Notes: generated from the sequence alone by a model not told the origin. A stretch of DNA of 32,180 bases from Sporomusaceae bacterium UBA1887 (GCA_002337925.1 DDHB01000018.1:73825-106004), one strand, 5' to 3'; positions 1 to 9,371 are shown, numbered from the stretch's first letter. Translations and numbers: made by a program.

Positions 1-552
1 CAATCCAACATCAGGAATAATTAACCGAAACTCCTCACCTAGCCACAAAGCAGCTGGTGTCGCCTCCAATAAGAGCTGTGATTCCCGGTCCAGTTGATGA
101 TAACCAGCTATCAACTGCTTTACAGGAGTTGTGGTTTCGAAATCACCGTTAATTACTGTATAAGCACTGCCTTCCTCTTCAAAAATTGCTACAGCGCTTT
201 TAACATCTTCAGCCTTGCTTTTGTATAAAATCAGACACGGCGCCAAGTCTACTGCCATCCGGGTAGCAATTGCCGTTCGTTTCAGCACCTGACTCAGCCT
301 GCCGGCCAGCCTGTCTTTATTGCGTATCGACTTTAATACGACACTAAACTGCTCGCGGTTATTTACAAAGGCGGGCTTCCCCTCAGACACTGAAGTGGGG
401 ATACTGCATAATGGGGGGGATGGCTCAGGCTGCTGAGTAAGTGTGCCATACTCATCTTGAACCGGTAAGCTTTGGCCGCAATGAGGGCAAAACTTACAAA
501 TACCATCCTGAGGTAGCTTGCCGCCACAGGCAGGACAAAATTTATACACCAC
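1..552 (-). CDS. zinc-ribbon protein of unknown function (partial, C-terminus outside window)
   Basis: An open frame of 184 codons runs off the left edge of the window. It starts at GTG 552, six bases after an AAGGAG ribosome-binding site; an in-frame TAA lies just upstream, so the frame cannot extend far. Residues 1-30 hold two zinc-binding knuckles, CPACGG and, after one more Cys, CPHCGQ, a double zinc-ribbon arrangement. A short Pro/Ser-rich linker follows (about residues 35-50). Then comes a globular alpha/beta part with no motif I recognise. The N-terminal ribbon suggests protein or nucleic-acid contact but gives no function. It lies 80 bases downstream of the PHP phosphatase gene with no terminator between them, so the two may be cotranscribed. 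Confidence 0.75.
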   Translation of the reverse strand, partial: MVYKFCPACGGKLPQDGICKFCPHCGQSLPVQDEYGTLTQQPEPSPPLCSIPTSVSEGKPAFVNNREQFSVVLKSIRNKDRLAGRLSQVLKRTAIATRMAVDLAPCLILYKSKAEDVKSAVAIFEEEGSAYTVINGDFETTTPVKQLIAGYHQLDRESQLLLEATPAALWLGEEFRLIIPDVGL

Positions 553-632
553 AACTATCTCCTTCACCTGGCATTAATCAAAGTTATTGAATATTTCCCC
601 ATAAATGGCAAAATTCCTCTTTTCCGTCAACG

Positions 633-1409
633 CTATGCTTTAATTTCCAACGGGCTTCCATTAACGAACCGTACTGCTGTAAGACCGCAATGCTTGGCTA
701 TTTCCATACCAACATTCAATCTCCGGCCTACTTCGCTCTCCCGGTGGGCATCAGAGCCAATTGTGACAAGAGTACCACCTAATTCAGCAAATCGACGGTA
801 AATAGGCAATATGATGTCTATCCTCTCCTTGCTGTCTAAACGGCGTGTATTAATCTCCAGCGCAATATTTCGCGTAGCTGCCAATCGCAGTACCTCATCG
901 ATACGGTCTGCAAATTCACGATAATAGATCTCCGTATCTTGATATTTAGCATAGCGGGAAATATAGTCGATATGCCCTAATGAGTGAATAAAGTCATATT
1001 CACGCAAGCATGCAATCATCGCATCAAAATACAGATTATACGCTTCTTGTTTGCTGCGCTGATGATAGAACTCACTGCAGTAAATATCCACATTATCTAC
1101 TACATGAATCGAGCCGATAATGTAATCAAAAGAATTAGCTTGAGCAATCCTGCAGTTATCTGCCAGGCAATCGCATCGCATCCCTAGTTCAATTCCCAGC
1201 AGCACCGACTCGCTTCTATAGGAATTATAGGCCGCAAAATATTGATCTGTATCAAAAGTGAAGGCTGCCGGTTCGCCGGGATATGCTAAATCCATATGTT
1301 CTGTTATAGTGATGCCAATTCCCAATTGCCGTGCTCTGACCAGTGCATCTTCCAGCAGCATATCAGAGTCAGTAGAGAACCGGGTATGCATGTGTGTATC
1401 AAACAGCAA
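633..1409 (-). CDS. PHP-domain phosphatase, histidinol-phosphatase (HisK/HisJ)-like
   Basis: About 258 residues, the usual size for PHP-type histidinol phosphatases. Metal-binding PHP motifs are visible in order: DTHMHTRFSTDS at the N-terminus, ITEHMD, an EINTRR strand near the middle and GSDAH near the C-terminus. The family hydrolyses phosphate monoesters, classically L-histidinol phosphate, in a trinuclear metal site; the true substrate cannot be read from sequence and no his genes are nearby. The start is set by AGGAGG at 1424-1419. That site abuts an ATG at 1418 (too tight) but sits nine bases before TTG 1409, which gives the family-typical beginning MLFDTHMH. ATG 1418 is the alternative. 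A longer in-frame GTG at 1535 would translate through a terminator hairpin and is unlikely. Confidence 0.85.
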   Translation of the reverse strand: MLFDTHMHTRFSTDSDMLLEDALVRARQLGIGITITEHMDLAYPGEPAAFTFDTDQYFAAYNSYRSESVLLGIELGMRCDCLADNCRIAQANSFDYIIGSIHVVDNVDIYCSEFYHQRSKQEAYNLYFDAMIACLREYDFIHSLGHIDYISRYAKYQDTEIYYREFADRIDEVLRLAATRNIALEINTRRLDSKERIDIILPIYRRFAELGGTLVTIGSDAHRESEVGRRLNVGMEIAKHCGLTAVRFVNGSPLEIKA

Positions 1410-1484
1410 ATTATCCATCCTCCTCAAGTGATCAAATCTCATTCTATATATTCTTCCCCGGTTTCTGTTATTATCCTGCCTGGC

Positions 1485-1523
1485 AAAAGCAACAGCCTGA
1501 CCATGTGCCAGGCTGTTGCTTTT
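1485..1523 (-). terminator. intrinsic terminator after the FliK-like gene
   Basis: A perfect 15-bp stem (arms 1485-1499 and 1509-1523, AAAAGCAACAGCCTG and its complement) closes a 9-base loop. On the minus strand the arm ends in TTTT. It sits 9 bases past the stop codon of the FliK-like gene and 75 bases before the PHP phosphatase start, so it should separate or attenuate the two genes. Confidence 0.85.
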
Positions 1524-1531
1524 GAAAATAT

Positions 1532-3397
1532 TCACTCATCTTTTAGTTTGCTGACAGCCAAAACGCTTAAGGTAAGCGGCGATTCGGCCAGCGCAGTACG
1601 GATATCCGGTACGGACTGTGTAAAGGATTGTACGGCTTGGTAATCGCCCAGTCCAACACGAACATCTACTTTTTCACCATCATAGAGACGAAAACTGGTA
1701 TCCACTACGCCAATGTTCTCTGTATCAAGCGCAATTCGCAGCCAGGTCTCGTATTCACCTTGCCCCCGGTCCTCTTGTTCACGTTGATGATAGATATGTA
1801 TATAAGCGGGATAAGGAGTAGGATTATCCCCAAAATACAGTGGCAGCGAATAACTAAGTACTGTATGGGTATTTTGATTTTCGCCTTGTGGTACCGCTTC
1901 CTTGGCAAACAGCTGGGCCAGGCGTCTTAAAGCAGCTCCTGCTTTAGCCCGTTCATTGCGGTCTATTGCCTTCCACTGATCAAGCTCTACCATTTTCAAC
2001 AGTGCCCATAGGTTGGGCAACTCCGCCAGCCCCTGCTCGGCGGCAGCTTGTTTTAAAATCTGAGGCATTAGAGATTCTACTGACTTTGTCAGTTTCGCCA
2101 TTTGATCTTTTGGCACTTCAGCTGCCAAATTAGCAAGCAGCTGCTTGATTGTGACCATCTCCGCCCCGTCTGACTGCTGACCAGCCTGAATAGAAGCACT
2201 ATTAAGCCAGTTAGCAACTATTGCTTTATTTTGCTGACTAGGAAATGTCCTTCCTGATTCTGACTGCCCCGATGTCGCCACACCTGGTTGTCCGGAGACT
2301 GCCCCGGCTGGCTGTTCAGACACCGGCATACCCGATTGTTCTAGGGGCACGGCTACACCTGACTGACCGGGAATGGACGTACTTGACTGACCAGGTACGA
2401 TTGTGCCTGCTTGTCCGGGCGTTATCATGCCTGGTCGCACCGGTGTTGCTGTACCGGGCTGGCTGGGGGCTGCTGCTCCCGGTTGGCCGGGCGCTGTGGT
2501 GACTGATTGGCCCGGTGCTGCTGTTCCCGGCTGGCCGGGTGTTACTGTGCTTGATTGGCCTGGCGCTGCTGTTCCCGGTTGGCCGGGCGTTACTGTGCCT
2601 GATTGGCCCGGCATTGCTGCGCCCGGTTGACCGGGCGTTACTGTGCCTGGTTGGCCGGGTACTGCTGTGCCCAGTTCGCCGGGCGCCGTGGTGCCTGGCT
2701 GCGTCGACAAAACGGGATTGAATGGATTAGTCATTCCAGGCAGTGGTACTGCATTTTTCACTCCAGCCATCTGACCGGCCGTTACCTGCGCATTGGGCAA
2801 AGTCTGTGTGTTACCATCCTTCGGCAATCCACTCGATTGCCCAGAAGTACTTACTGCCTTAGGGGCTATGGGCAGATCAACTAACTGACGCGCGAGACTT
2901 ACAAGTTGTTTGGCAATTTGACTTGCATTACCGGTACCTAATTTTTGCGTCACACTTTCTAATATTGTTGCGCTTTCTCCAGTAAGCTCTGGAAGCTCAG
3001 CCGCCGTTTCCAGTGCAAAAGCCATTTCAAGCAATTGCTGAGCCGTCTGTTTTTGAAGGTTAACAGCAGCAAACAAGCCTTGTGATAACAAGTTTTGTGA
3101 AGCGGCAGACTGCAAAAGCAGCGCCTGCACCTGTTCCTTTATATTAGCTGGTAATGTCTGCAGCAATTGATTGCGTTTATCCATCGTCTGCGCGAGCTCA
3201 CGCAATGTGCTGCGTATTGCCTCACCGACTGCACTTGTATCACTAGCGGCTGTAGAAGGCAACTTATTTGCAACAGGCTGTTCGCTCCCGGTTTCTGCCT
3301 TACTTGTTCCGGTTACCGGTTCTTCTGTTTGAGAAACGGCATTAGTGGGAAGTGAAACACCATGAATAGAAGACATCGCCTGCACCACCTTATTCAT
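1532..3397 (-). CDS. FliK-like (hook-length-control-type) protein with Gly/Pro/Gln repeat region
   Basis: 621 residues from ATG 3397, chosen because AGAGGT precedes it and it starts one base after the TAA of the upstream gene (TAA-T-ATG), which implies translational coupling. The N-terminal 180 residues are Ala/Gln/Leu-rich and helical. About residues 232-380 are a low-complexity tract of roughly 18 eight-residue units of the type PGQPGTVT. The last 200 residues are globular. They contain a segment (WLRIALDTENIGVVD, then a VDVRV strand) like the core of the FliK C-terminal domain, where Leu-rich strands follow an 'LG-x-V' turn. FliK proteins measure flagellar hook or rod length and usually have a disordered, variable-length middle, which fits this architecture. 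No flagellar genes are visible in the window, so the assignment is by architecture only; an orphan scaffold or envelope protein is an alternative. Confidence 0.55.
   Translation of the reverse strand: MNKVVQAMSSIHGVSLPTNAVSQTEEPVTGTSKAETGSEQPVANKLPSTAASDTSAVGEAIRSTLRELAQTMDKRNQLLQTLPANIKEQVQALLLQSAASQNLLSQGLFAAVNLQKQTAQQLLEMAFALETAAELPELTGESATILESVTQKLGTGNASQIAKQLVSLARQLVDLPIAPKAVSTSGQSSGLPKDGNTQTLPNAQVTAGQMAGVKNAVPLPGMTNPFNPVLSTQPGTTAPGELGTAVPGQPGTVTPGQPGAAMPGQSGTVTPGQPGTAAPGQSSTVTPGQPGTAAPGQSVTTAPGQPGAAAPSQPGTATPVRPGMITPGQAGTIVPGQSSTSIPGQSGVAVPLEQSGMPVSEQPAGAVSGQPGVATSGQSESGRTFPSQQNKAIVANWLNSASIQAGQQSDGAEMVTIKQLLANLAAEVPKDQMAKLTKSVESLMPQILKQAAAEQGLAELPNLWALLKMVELDQWKAIDRNERAKAGAALRRLAQLFAKEAVPQGENQNTHTVLSYSLPLYFGDNPTPYPAYIHIYHQREQEDRGQGEYETWLRIALDTENIGVVDTSFRLYDGEKVDVRVGLGDYQAVQSFTQSVPDIRTALAESPLTLSVLAVSKLKDE
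2260..2702 (-). repeat. 24-bp in-frame coding minisatellite
   Basis: Tandem units of 24 bp, each coding for eight residues of consensus P-G-Q-[PS]-[GS]-[TA]-x-[TAV], repeat about 18 times in the FliK-like gene. Central units are nearly identical at DNA level and outer ones are degenerate, as in a repeat that expands and contracts from its middle. All units keep the reading frame. Confidence 0.9.
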
Positions 3398-3398
3398 A

Positions 3399-5360
3399 TT
3401 AACCTCTTGATCCGATTCGTTTGACAAGCAGTATCTCATTTCCCTGGCGATTGTAAACTACCCGGTCCAAAAGTGTTTTCATAATCATAATCCCCCGTCC
3501 TGATTCGTTCAGAAACACGTCTGAAAATAAGTCACAGTTAACTGGGTCTATTTCCGCTACGGCTTTATTGCCGCAAAAACCGGCACCGCTATCTTTGACG
3601 CGAACCACCAGCCGCCGTCCAAGATAATTTAATTTTACTTGAACGAAAAAAGCATCACTTTTTTCAGCTGAATGAACCGCATTGTTAATAGCTTCATTAA
3701 CCGCAACTTCCAAAAGTCCTGCATTGTCACCGCAAAGCTGCTGGAGTACTCGCCGAATGTGGCTGCGGGAGCTATAGAACTGTTCTTTGTTGGGCATATT
3801 GATTCGAATTGGCCAGCTTGATTTTGCCTTGATCATTAACCCCAGCGCTGTTGCATCATCCCATCGCTTACTACTTGTTGCCTTAGCCCGCAGTGCTTTC
3901 ATCGTAGCGTCAAAATTGCCAACATTGGCAATCACCTGGTCATCCATTAGATCAAATATACCGTCAGTAACAAAATAATACGTATCACCATACCGTATTG
4001 GAACTGTATAGCTTTCAAAAACCGCATCTGCGGTAATCCCCAGGAAAGAGCCGGGGACTGTTACAACGCCTTGCAATTCACGACTGCTTGCCAGGAAAAA
4101 ATTAATACCAGCTGCAACATAGGTTAATGTCATATTATTAAAATCTAATTCAAAGCAAATTGCTCCCGCAAAAGAGTCTTCAGCAAAATAGGATATCGCA
4201 ACACGATTAATCCAGTCCATTTTTTCGCTAAGTGAGTTTTCTTTCTCTGCCGCCTGCCGGAACAGTACCCGTAAGGCTGTAGTTTGCAGCGCAGTAGCTA
4301 ACCCATGTCCCATAACATCAATGACATAACCGAACAGGTGTCCTTCTTTTACCCAAATATAATCGCAAAGGTCACCGCTAACATGATTATAGGGTTCGTA
4401 TATGGGCTGAATTGTGATCTGCTCATTCGACACTGGCGGCGGAATAAATTCGCGTTGAATTTTAGATCCTAGCAAAAAATCCTTACGCATCGCTTCTTCT
4501 GCCCGCCTGCGTTCCGTCATATCTTTAAAAGTTTCAATTACACCAATCAGTTGACCGGCCGGCCGATAGGGAATAGCGGTAAACAGACAGGGAATTTTAC
4601 GGTCCTGACCATTTCTAAGTTCTATGTCTGCTTCAATCCGCTCTTTACCAGCCATAATTCGCACCAGAGGACACTGGGGAGTATGACACAAATCATTCAG
4701 AAAAAAATCATAGCATTTGCGGCCAAGCGCTTCCTCTTTATTAATAGCCATCAGCTTGCCGAGGGTATTATTCACAAGAATGATGGTATGCTGACTGTCA
4801 ATCACACTCATAGCATCCGGTGCCGAATTGAATAATTCAATCATTTGGGCATGAACAAACTGAAGTTCGTCCTGCGCTTTTTTCCAATCAGTAATATCAT
4901 CCTTAATTGCCAGAAAGTTAGTAATAATACCGGAAGAATCACGAATTGGAGAAATTGCTGCCGACTCCCAGAACAGACTGCCATCTTTGCGTTTATTATG
5001 GAATTCACCGCGCCATTCGCGCCCGGAAATGATGGTATCCCATAATTCGCGGTATACCTCAGCTTCTTGTTCGCCAGACTTTAAGATGCGCGGATTCTGC
5101 CCCTTTGCTTCCGAACTGGAATAACCCGTCATTTCCACAAACTGCCGGTTCACATATTCTATATTACCTTGCGCATCTGTGATCACAACTCCGGAGGTAC
5201 TCTGCTCGACAGCTACCATTAATTTATGAAGCTGTTCCTGGGCAGCTTTATGATCAGTAAACTCAGCAGCTGTTTGGTCAATATTGGCCTGGTGCTTCTC
5301 TTTTAGCAATTCTTCCAACTCGGCAACCCGTTGCTGCAATGCAATTATCCTGTCATCCAT
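3399..5360 (-). CDS. PAS-PAS-SpoIIE-type PP2C phosphatase with C-terminal RsbW-like ATPase domain
   Basis: About 653 residues, no membrane segment, so cytoplasmic. Order of parts: a coiled coil (about 4-35); PAS 1 (about 40-155, with GYSSSEAKGQNPR typical of PAS/PAC sensors); PAS 2 (about 165-290, containing CHTPQCP); a PP2C/SpoIIE domain (about 295-500, with SGDLCDY, VIDVMGHG and FVTDGIFD carrying the metal-binding aspartates); and a GHKL ATPase (about 510-650, N-box EAINNAVHSA, then KDSGAGF and ESGRGIMI). Such proteins combine the anti-sigma kinase and phosphatase halves of a partner-switching module and act on STAS-domain antagonists. No STAS or sigma gene is in view. ATG 5360 is preceded by AGGGGTGAG at good spacing; a GTG 12 bases earlier lies within that site. 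The gene is coupled to the FliK-like gene downstream. Confidence 0.9.
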   Translation of the reverse strand: MDDRIIALQQRVAELEELLKEKHQANIDQTAAEFTDHKAAQEQLHKLMVAVEQSTSGVVITDAQGNIEYVNRQFVEMTGYSSSEAKGQNPRILKSGEQEAEVYRELWDTIISGREWRGEFHNKRKDGSLFWESAAISPIRDSSGIITNFLAIKDDITDWKKAQDELQFVHAQMIELFNSAPDAMSVIDSQHTIILVNNTLGKLMAINKEEALGRKCYDFFLNDLCHTPQCPLVRIMAGKERIEADIELRNGQDRKIPCLFTAIPYRPAGQLIGVIETFKDMTERRRAEEAMRKDFLLGSKIQREFIPPPVSNEQITIQPIYEPYNHVSGDLCDYIWVKEGHLFGYVIDVMGHGLATALQTTALRVLFRQAAEKENSLSEKMDWINRVAISYFAEDSFAGAICFELDFNNMTLTYVAAGINFFLASSRELQGVVTVPGSFLGITADAVFESYTVPIRYGDTYYFVTDGIFDLMDDQVIANVGNFDATMKALRAKATSSKRWDDATALGLMIKAKSSWPIRINMPNKEQFYSSRSHIRRVLQQLCGDNAGLLEVAVNEAINNAVHSAEKSDAFFVQVKLNYLGRRLVVRVKDSGAGFCGNKAVAEIDPVNCDLFSDVFLNESGRGIMIMKTLLDRVVYNRQGNEILLVKRIGSRG

Positions 5361-5460
5361 GCCAAATCTCACCCCTTGAATCCGCCTTGCTGTTGCTTAC
5401 ATATTATCATTCTTTCTATCATTACGGAATTGTTCAGACGAAATTTAATGAAACCGGACT

Positions 5461-5489
5461 AAAAAAAGCGTCGCCTGCCGGCGACGCTT
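5461..5489 (-). terminator. intrinsic terminator of purL
   Basis: A 10-bp GC-rich stem (AAGCGTCGCC at 5466-5475 with 5480-5489) and a TGCC loop, followed on the minus strand by a run of T. It lies 22 bases after the purL stop codon. Confidence 0.9.
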
Positions 5490-5511
5490 CCATTTAGTTA
5501 AGCAACTTATT

Positions 5512-8500
5512 TTATTGGAAATACCGGACACCAGCTTTAAATAATGCTTGGTCCTTGTTACCTGGAACATTCTTGGCAATATGATTGCCGCTGCGCTCAG
5601 AATGAGCCATTTTCCCCAGCACCCTTCCATCAGGGCTGGTCAAAGCCTCGACGGAATAAAACGACTGATTGGGATTAAAGCTATTGGTATACGTAGGCAT
5701 CCCTTCAAAATCAACATATTGAGCTGCAACTTGCCCTTGCAAAATCAATTGCTCCATAATCTCCGGCGGGGCAGTGAAACGCCCTTCTCCGTGAGAAACA
5801 GGAATAGAGTGAATGTCACCAACTGACATAGCAGCAAACCAGGGGGACAAGGTGGAAACTATTTTGGTTTGTACGATAGTGGACACATGCCGCCCGATTG
5901 CATTATAGGTTAATGTAGGACTTTTTTCAGTCATATCGCAAATTTTGCCGTAAGGTACTAGTCCAAGCTTGATAAGTGCCTGGAAACCATTACAAATGCC
6001 CAGCATTAGGCCATCCCGTTGCTCCAGTAAGCCGGTAACTGCCTCTTTGACCTGAGGATTACGAAAAACGGCAGCAATGAATTTACCTGAACCTTCAGGC
6101 TCGTCACCAGCGCTGAAGCCGCCGGGAAGCATGAGTATCTGACATTGGCCAATACGCCTTGCTAATTCATCGATTGACTGTTGCACAGAACTTGCCGTCA
6201 AATTACGGAAAACAAGCAGCTCAGCTTCTGCTCCTGCCAAGGAAAAAGCTTTGGCTGAGTCATATTCACAATTTGTACCTGGGAATACCGGAATGAGTAC
6301 TCGTGGTTTTGCAAATTTTATAGTTGTTTTGCGCGTATTGCGTTTCGTCCATTCTGCCATATCCGGTTGATGAATAGTAGCAGGACAATTTACCGGAAAA
6401 ACTTCTTCCAGCGGCTGCTGCCAGGCAGCAATCGCTTCTTCTAATGCTATTTCCTGTTCATCAACGACAATAACCGGTCTGGAGATAGTTTGTCCGAGGA
6501 CTCGATAATCAACATCACCCAAAAGCGAAGATAAATCGGCATCACCAGCTATTTCCAGAACAAATGAACCATATTCAGGCTGAAACAATGCTTGACTTGC
6601 TATTTCAGTTTTAAAGCTAAAGCCGATTTGATTGCCAAATGCCATTTTACTAATGGCGGCCGCGATCCCGCCCATACGAACCGTCTGGGCTGCCAGCAGG
6701 TTACCACTCTCAGCCAGTTGACTGACTTTTGCCAGATTTTTGTGTAAAGTAGCAAAACAGGGCATTTCTTCCTTATCCCGCTGCAGCGGTAAGAGAACGA
6801 CTACACTGTCACTTTGCTTAAATTCAGGAGAGAGAATATGATCAGCCTTAGCCGGAGCAAGTGCGAACGAAACAAGCGTTGGTGGCACGTTCAAATCCAT
6901 AAACGTACCGGACATGCTGTCTTTACCGCCAATAGGCGCTATCCCAAGCTGCTGCCCTGCATGTAAAGCCCCTAGTAAGGCGCTCAGCGGTTTTCCCCAC
7001 TTGGTACGGTCTGTCCCTAGTTTTTCGAAATACTCTTGGAGAGTTAGCCGGATACGCCGGTAATCTGCTCCCATTGCTGCAGACTTCGCTACCGACTCCA
7101 CTATAGCATAAACTGCACCGTGAAAAGGACTCCACTTAGCAAGCTGAGGATTATAACCAAATGCCATCGTTGTGGCTGTTGTTGTCTCACCGCTTAACAC
7201 CGGAATTTTTGCTGCCATTCCTTCTGCCGGGGTCAATTGATACTTACCGCCAAATGGCATTAGTATTGTCCCAGTACCAATGGTGCTGTCAAAGCGCTCG
7301 ACCAGTCCTTTTTGACTACACACATTAAGATCCCGCAAATTAGACAGCCAGGCTGTTTTCAGATCTGTCGTCCCAGCGACCGCCTGTATCGCAAAATAGT
7401 TTTCTGTTTCGGATGGAGCCGCAATCATGGCCTCAGCGTTCTGCTTAACACCATTGGTATTTAGAAAATCACGGCTGAGATTAACAATGCTCTCTTCGCG
7501 CCAAAGCATAACCAAACGATTTGTATCCGTTACAGTGGCAACGATAGTAACTTCAAGATTTTCTTTATCAGCCATTGCACTGAAGCGACTTGCATCTTGG
7601 GCTGCCACAACAACAGCCATCCGTTCCTGTGATTCGGAAATCGCCAATTCCGTTCCGTCAAGTCCTTCGTACTTCTTGGGCACAGCATCCAGGCATATTT
7701 CCAGCCCGTCTGTTAATTCACCGATTGCTACAGCGACCCCGCCAGCCCCAAAGTCATTGCAGCGCTTAATGAGCCGCGCTGCTTCGGGCTGACGAAACAG
7801 GCGCTGAATTTTGCGTTCTGTCGGCGCATTGCCTTTTTGTACTTCGGCTCCGCAGGAGGCTAATGAATCAACAGTATGTTCCTTGGAAGATCCAGTTGCT
7901 CCACCGCAGCCATCTCTGCCGGTTCTACCACCCACCAACAATACTACATCACCGGGAATAGGCTTTTCCCGTCTCACATTATCCCGCGGAGCGGCAGCAA
8001 CAACAGCGCCAATCTCCATGCGTTTGGCAATAAAGCCCTCATCATATATTTCTGCAACTTGGCCAGTCGCTAACCCAATTTGATTACCATAAGAGCTATA
8101 GCCCTGAGCCGCGCCTACAGTTATTTTCCGCTGCGGCAGTTTTCCCGGCAAAGTATCTTCAACCTTAGCCCGGGGATCGCCGCTTCCTGTAACGCGCATA
8201 GCCTGATAAACATAGGAACGGCCCGATAAAGGATCACGAATTGCCCCCCCCAGGCAGGTTGCGGCTCCGCCGAAGGGTTCAATTTCCGTAGGGTGATTAT
8301 GTGTTTCATTCTTAAACATAACCAACCACTCTTCCATACGGCCATCTATATCAACCGGAACAACAATGCTGGCAGCGTTTACTTCTTCCGATTGATCAAG
8401 GTCGGACAGCAGTCCCTGCTTTTTCAGCTGTTTCATGCCAATAGTGGCAATATCCATCAAGTTTATATCACGATCTGTCTGCCCGTAAACATACTCGCGG

Positions 8501-9282
8501 GCTTCCTGGTATTGCCGATAGGCTTGTTCAACCGGAATGGTATAACGCCCCTTCTGAATTTCAATACCGGTTAGCGTTGTATGAAAGGTAGTATGCCTGC
8601 AATGATCAGACCAATAAGTATCAATAACCCGGATTTCCGTAATCGTCGGGTCCCGTTTTTCATCGTTGTTGAAATACTGTTGGCAAAAGACTAAATCTGC
8701 CTCGCTCATAGCGAGCCCCAGCTCATCCCGCAAAGCGCTTAATTCGGCCTGCTGTAAGGAAGTAAAGCCTGCCAGCGTTTTCACCGCCTCCGGCCGTTCC
8801 CATTCCAAATCAAGCGTGGCAGGAAGTTCCAATGCAGCTTCCCGCGCCTCAACAGGATTGATGCAATATTTCTTAATTGCATTAAATTGCTCTTCATCCA
8901 GCGGTCCCTGTAAGATCATCATTTTGGCTGAGCGGATGACTGGCGGCTGTTCCTGCGTAAGCAATTGAATGCACTGCATAGCAGAGTCGGCACGCTGATC
9001 ATACTGGCCCGGTAAAAATTCAACAGCAAAAACTTTGTCACCCGGCTTAACGGCAATTGCCTGGTCATACACAAAATCGACCGGTGGTTCAGCGAATATG
9101 GTTTGCTTAGCCTGGCTATACACATCATCGCTAATCCCTGTTATATCATAGCGATGAATAAGGCGAACATTCTCCAGGGCTGTAATGCCAAGGTTATGTT
9201 GTAAATCACGAAAAAGACTTTGCGCTTCCACATCAAATCCCGGTTTTTTTTCCACCAGAATCCGTCTCACTTTTTGCGGCAT
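5512..9282 (-). CDS. purL: phosphoribosylformylglycinamidine synthase, single-chain form
   Basis: 1256 residues. Catalyses the ATP- and glutamine-dependent amination of FGAR to FGAM, step 4 of purine synthesis. The chain has an N-terminal PurS-like region, two AIRS-like halves (THNHPTEIEPFGG in the first, GGKDSMSGTF in the second) and a class I glutamine amidotransferase domain at the C-terminus. There the nucleophile is Cys1097 in GICNGFQ, with PGGFSAGDE before it and SHGEGRF after. Many Firmicutes use separate PurS, PurQ and PurL subunits; this is the fused type found in some Clostridia and in proteobacteria. ATG 9282 follows GAGGGGG by ten bases; an in-frame ATG at 9324 lies upstream of that site and is not used here. 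The gene stands alone, not in a pur operon, and is divergent from the LysR regulator gene. Confidence 0.97.
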   Translation of the reverse strand: MPQKVRRILVEKKPGFDVEAQSLFRDLQHNLGITALENVRLIHRYDITGISDDVYSQAKQTIFAEPPVDFVYDQAIAVKPGDKVFAVEFLPGQYDQRADSAMQCIQLLTQEQPPVIRSAKMMILQGPLDEEQFNAIKKYCINPVEAREAALELPATLDLEWERPEAVKTLAGFTSLQQAELSALRDELGLAMSEADLVFCQQYFNNDEKRDPTITEIRVIDTYWSDHCRHTTFHTTLTGIEIQKGRYTIPVEQAYRQYQEAREYVYGQTDRDINLMDIATIGMKQLKKQGLLSDLDQSEEVNAASIVVPVDIDGRMEEWLVMFKNETHNHPTEIEPFGGAATCLGGAIRDPLSGRSYVYQAMRVTGSGDPRAKVEDTLPGKLPQRKITVGAAQGYSSYGNQIGLATGQVAEIYDEGFIAKRMEIGAVVAAAPRDNVRREKPIPGDVVLLVGGRTGRDGCGGATGSSKEHTVDSLASCGAEVQKGNAPTERKIQRLFRQPEAARLIKRCNDFGAGGVAVAIGELTDGLEICLDAVPKKYEGLDGTELAISESQERMAVVVAAQDASRFSAMADKENLEVTIVATVTDTNRLVMLWREESIVNLSRDFLNTNGVKQNAEAMIAAPSETENYFAIQAVAGTTDLKTAWLSNLRDLNVCSQKGLVERFDSTIGTGTILMPFGGKYQLTPAEGMAAKIPVLSGETTTATTMAFGYNPQLAKWSPFHGAVYAIVESVAKSAAMGADYRRIRLTLQEYFEKLGTDRTKWGKPLSALLGALHAGQQLGIAPIGGKDSMSGTFMDLNVPPTLVSFALAPAKADHILSPEFKQSDSVVVLLPLQRDKEEMPCFATLHKNLAKVSQLAESGNLLAAQTVRMGGIAAAISKMAFGNQIGFSFKTEIASQALFQPEYGSFVLEIAGDADLSSLLGDVDYRVLGQTISRPVIVVDEQEIALEEAIAAWQQPLEEVFPVNCPATIHQPDMAEWTKRNTRKTTIKFAKPRVLIPVFPGTNCEYDSAKAFSLAGAEAELLVFRNLTASSVQQSIDELARRIGQCQILMLPGGFSAGDEPEGSGKFIAAVFRNPQVKEAVTGLLEQRDGLMLGICNGFQALIKLGLVPYGKICDMTEKSPTLTYNAIGRHVSTIVQTKIVSTLSPWFAAMSVGDIHSIPVSHGEGRFTAPPEIMEQLILQGQVAAQYVDFEGMPTYTNSFNPNQSFYSVEALTSPDGRVLGKMAHSERSGNHIAKNVPGNKDQALFKAGVRYFQ

Positions 9283-9331
9283 AAACTGGCATCCCCCTCT
9301 TGATTTTCCGTGGCTATGCCACATTTTCTTT

Positions 9332-9361
9332 TTGACAAACCCATTATACCCAGAATATACT
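9332..9361 (+). promoter_or_regulatory. promoter of LysR gene and xpt
   Basis: TTGACA (9332-9337) and TATACT (9356-9361) are 18 bases apart. The -35 and -10 boxes interleave with those of purL on the other strand, so the two promoters should exclude each other. Confidence 0.65.
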
Positions 9362-9371
9362 TATTAGTAAA
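9343..9371 (-). promoter_or_regulatory. purL promoter
   Basis: On the minus strand TTTACT (9371-9366) and a perfect TATAAT (9348-9343) are 17 bases apart, placing the start of transcription about 50 bases upstream of the purL ATG. It overlaps the opposing LysR-gene promoter. No riboswitch-length leader is present. Confidence 0.7.

Noticed and set aside
1410..1535. N-terminal extension of the PHP phosphatase from GTG 1535, overlapping the FliK-like stop
   Set aside because: The extension would be translated through a 15-bp terminator hairpin and has no family similarity; AGGAGG at 1424-1419 supports the start at 1409 (or 1418).
2245..2630. Plus-strand open frames and possible CRISPR-like repeats in the 2.2-2.7 kb region
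   Set aside because: The repeat is a contiguous 24-bp coding minisatellite without spacers, and the plus-strand frames are its antisense shadows with no ribosome-binding site.
7427..8083. Long plus-strand frames inside purL
   Set aside because: They lie antisense to conserved purL domains, have no ribosome-binding site and no recognisable protein.
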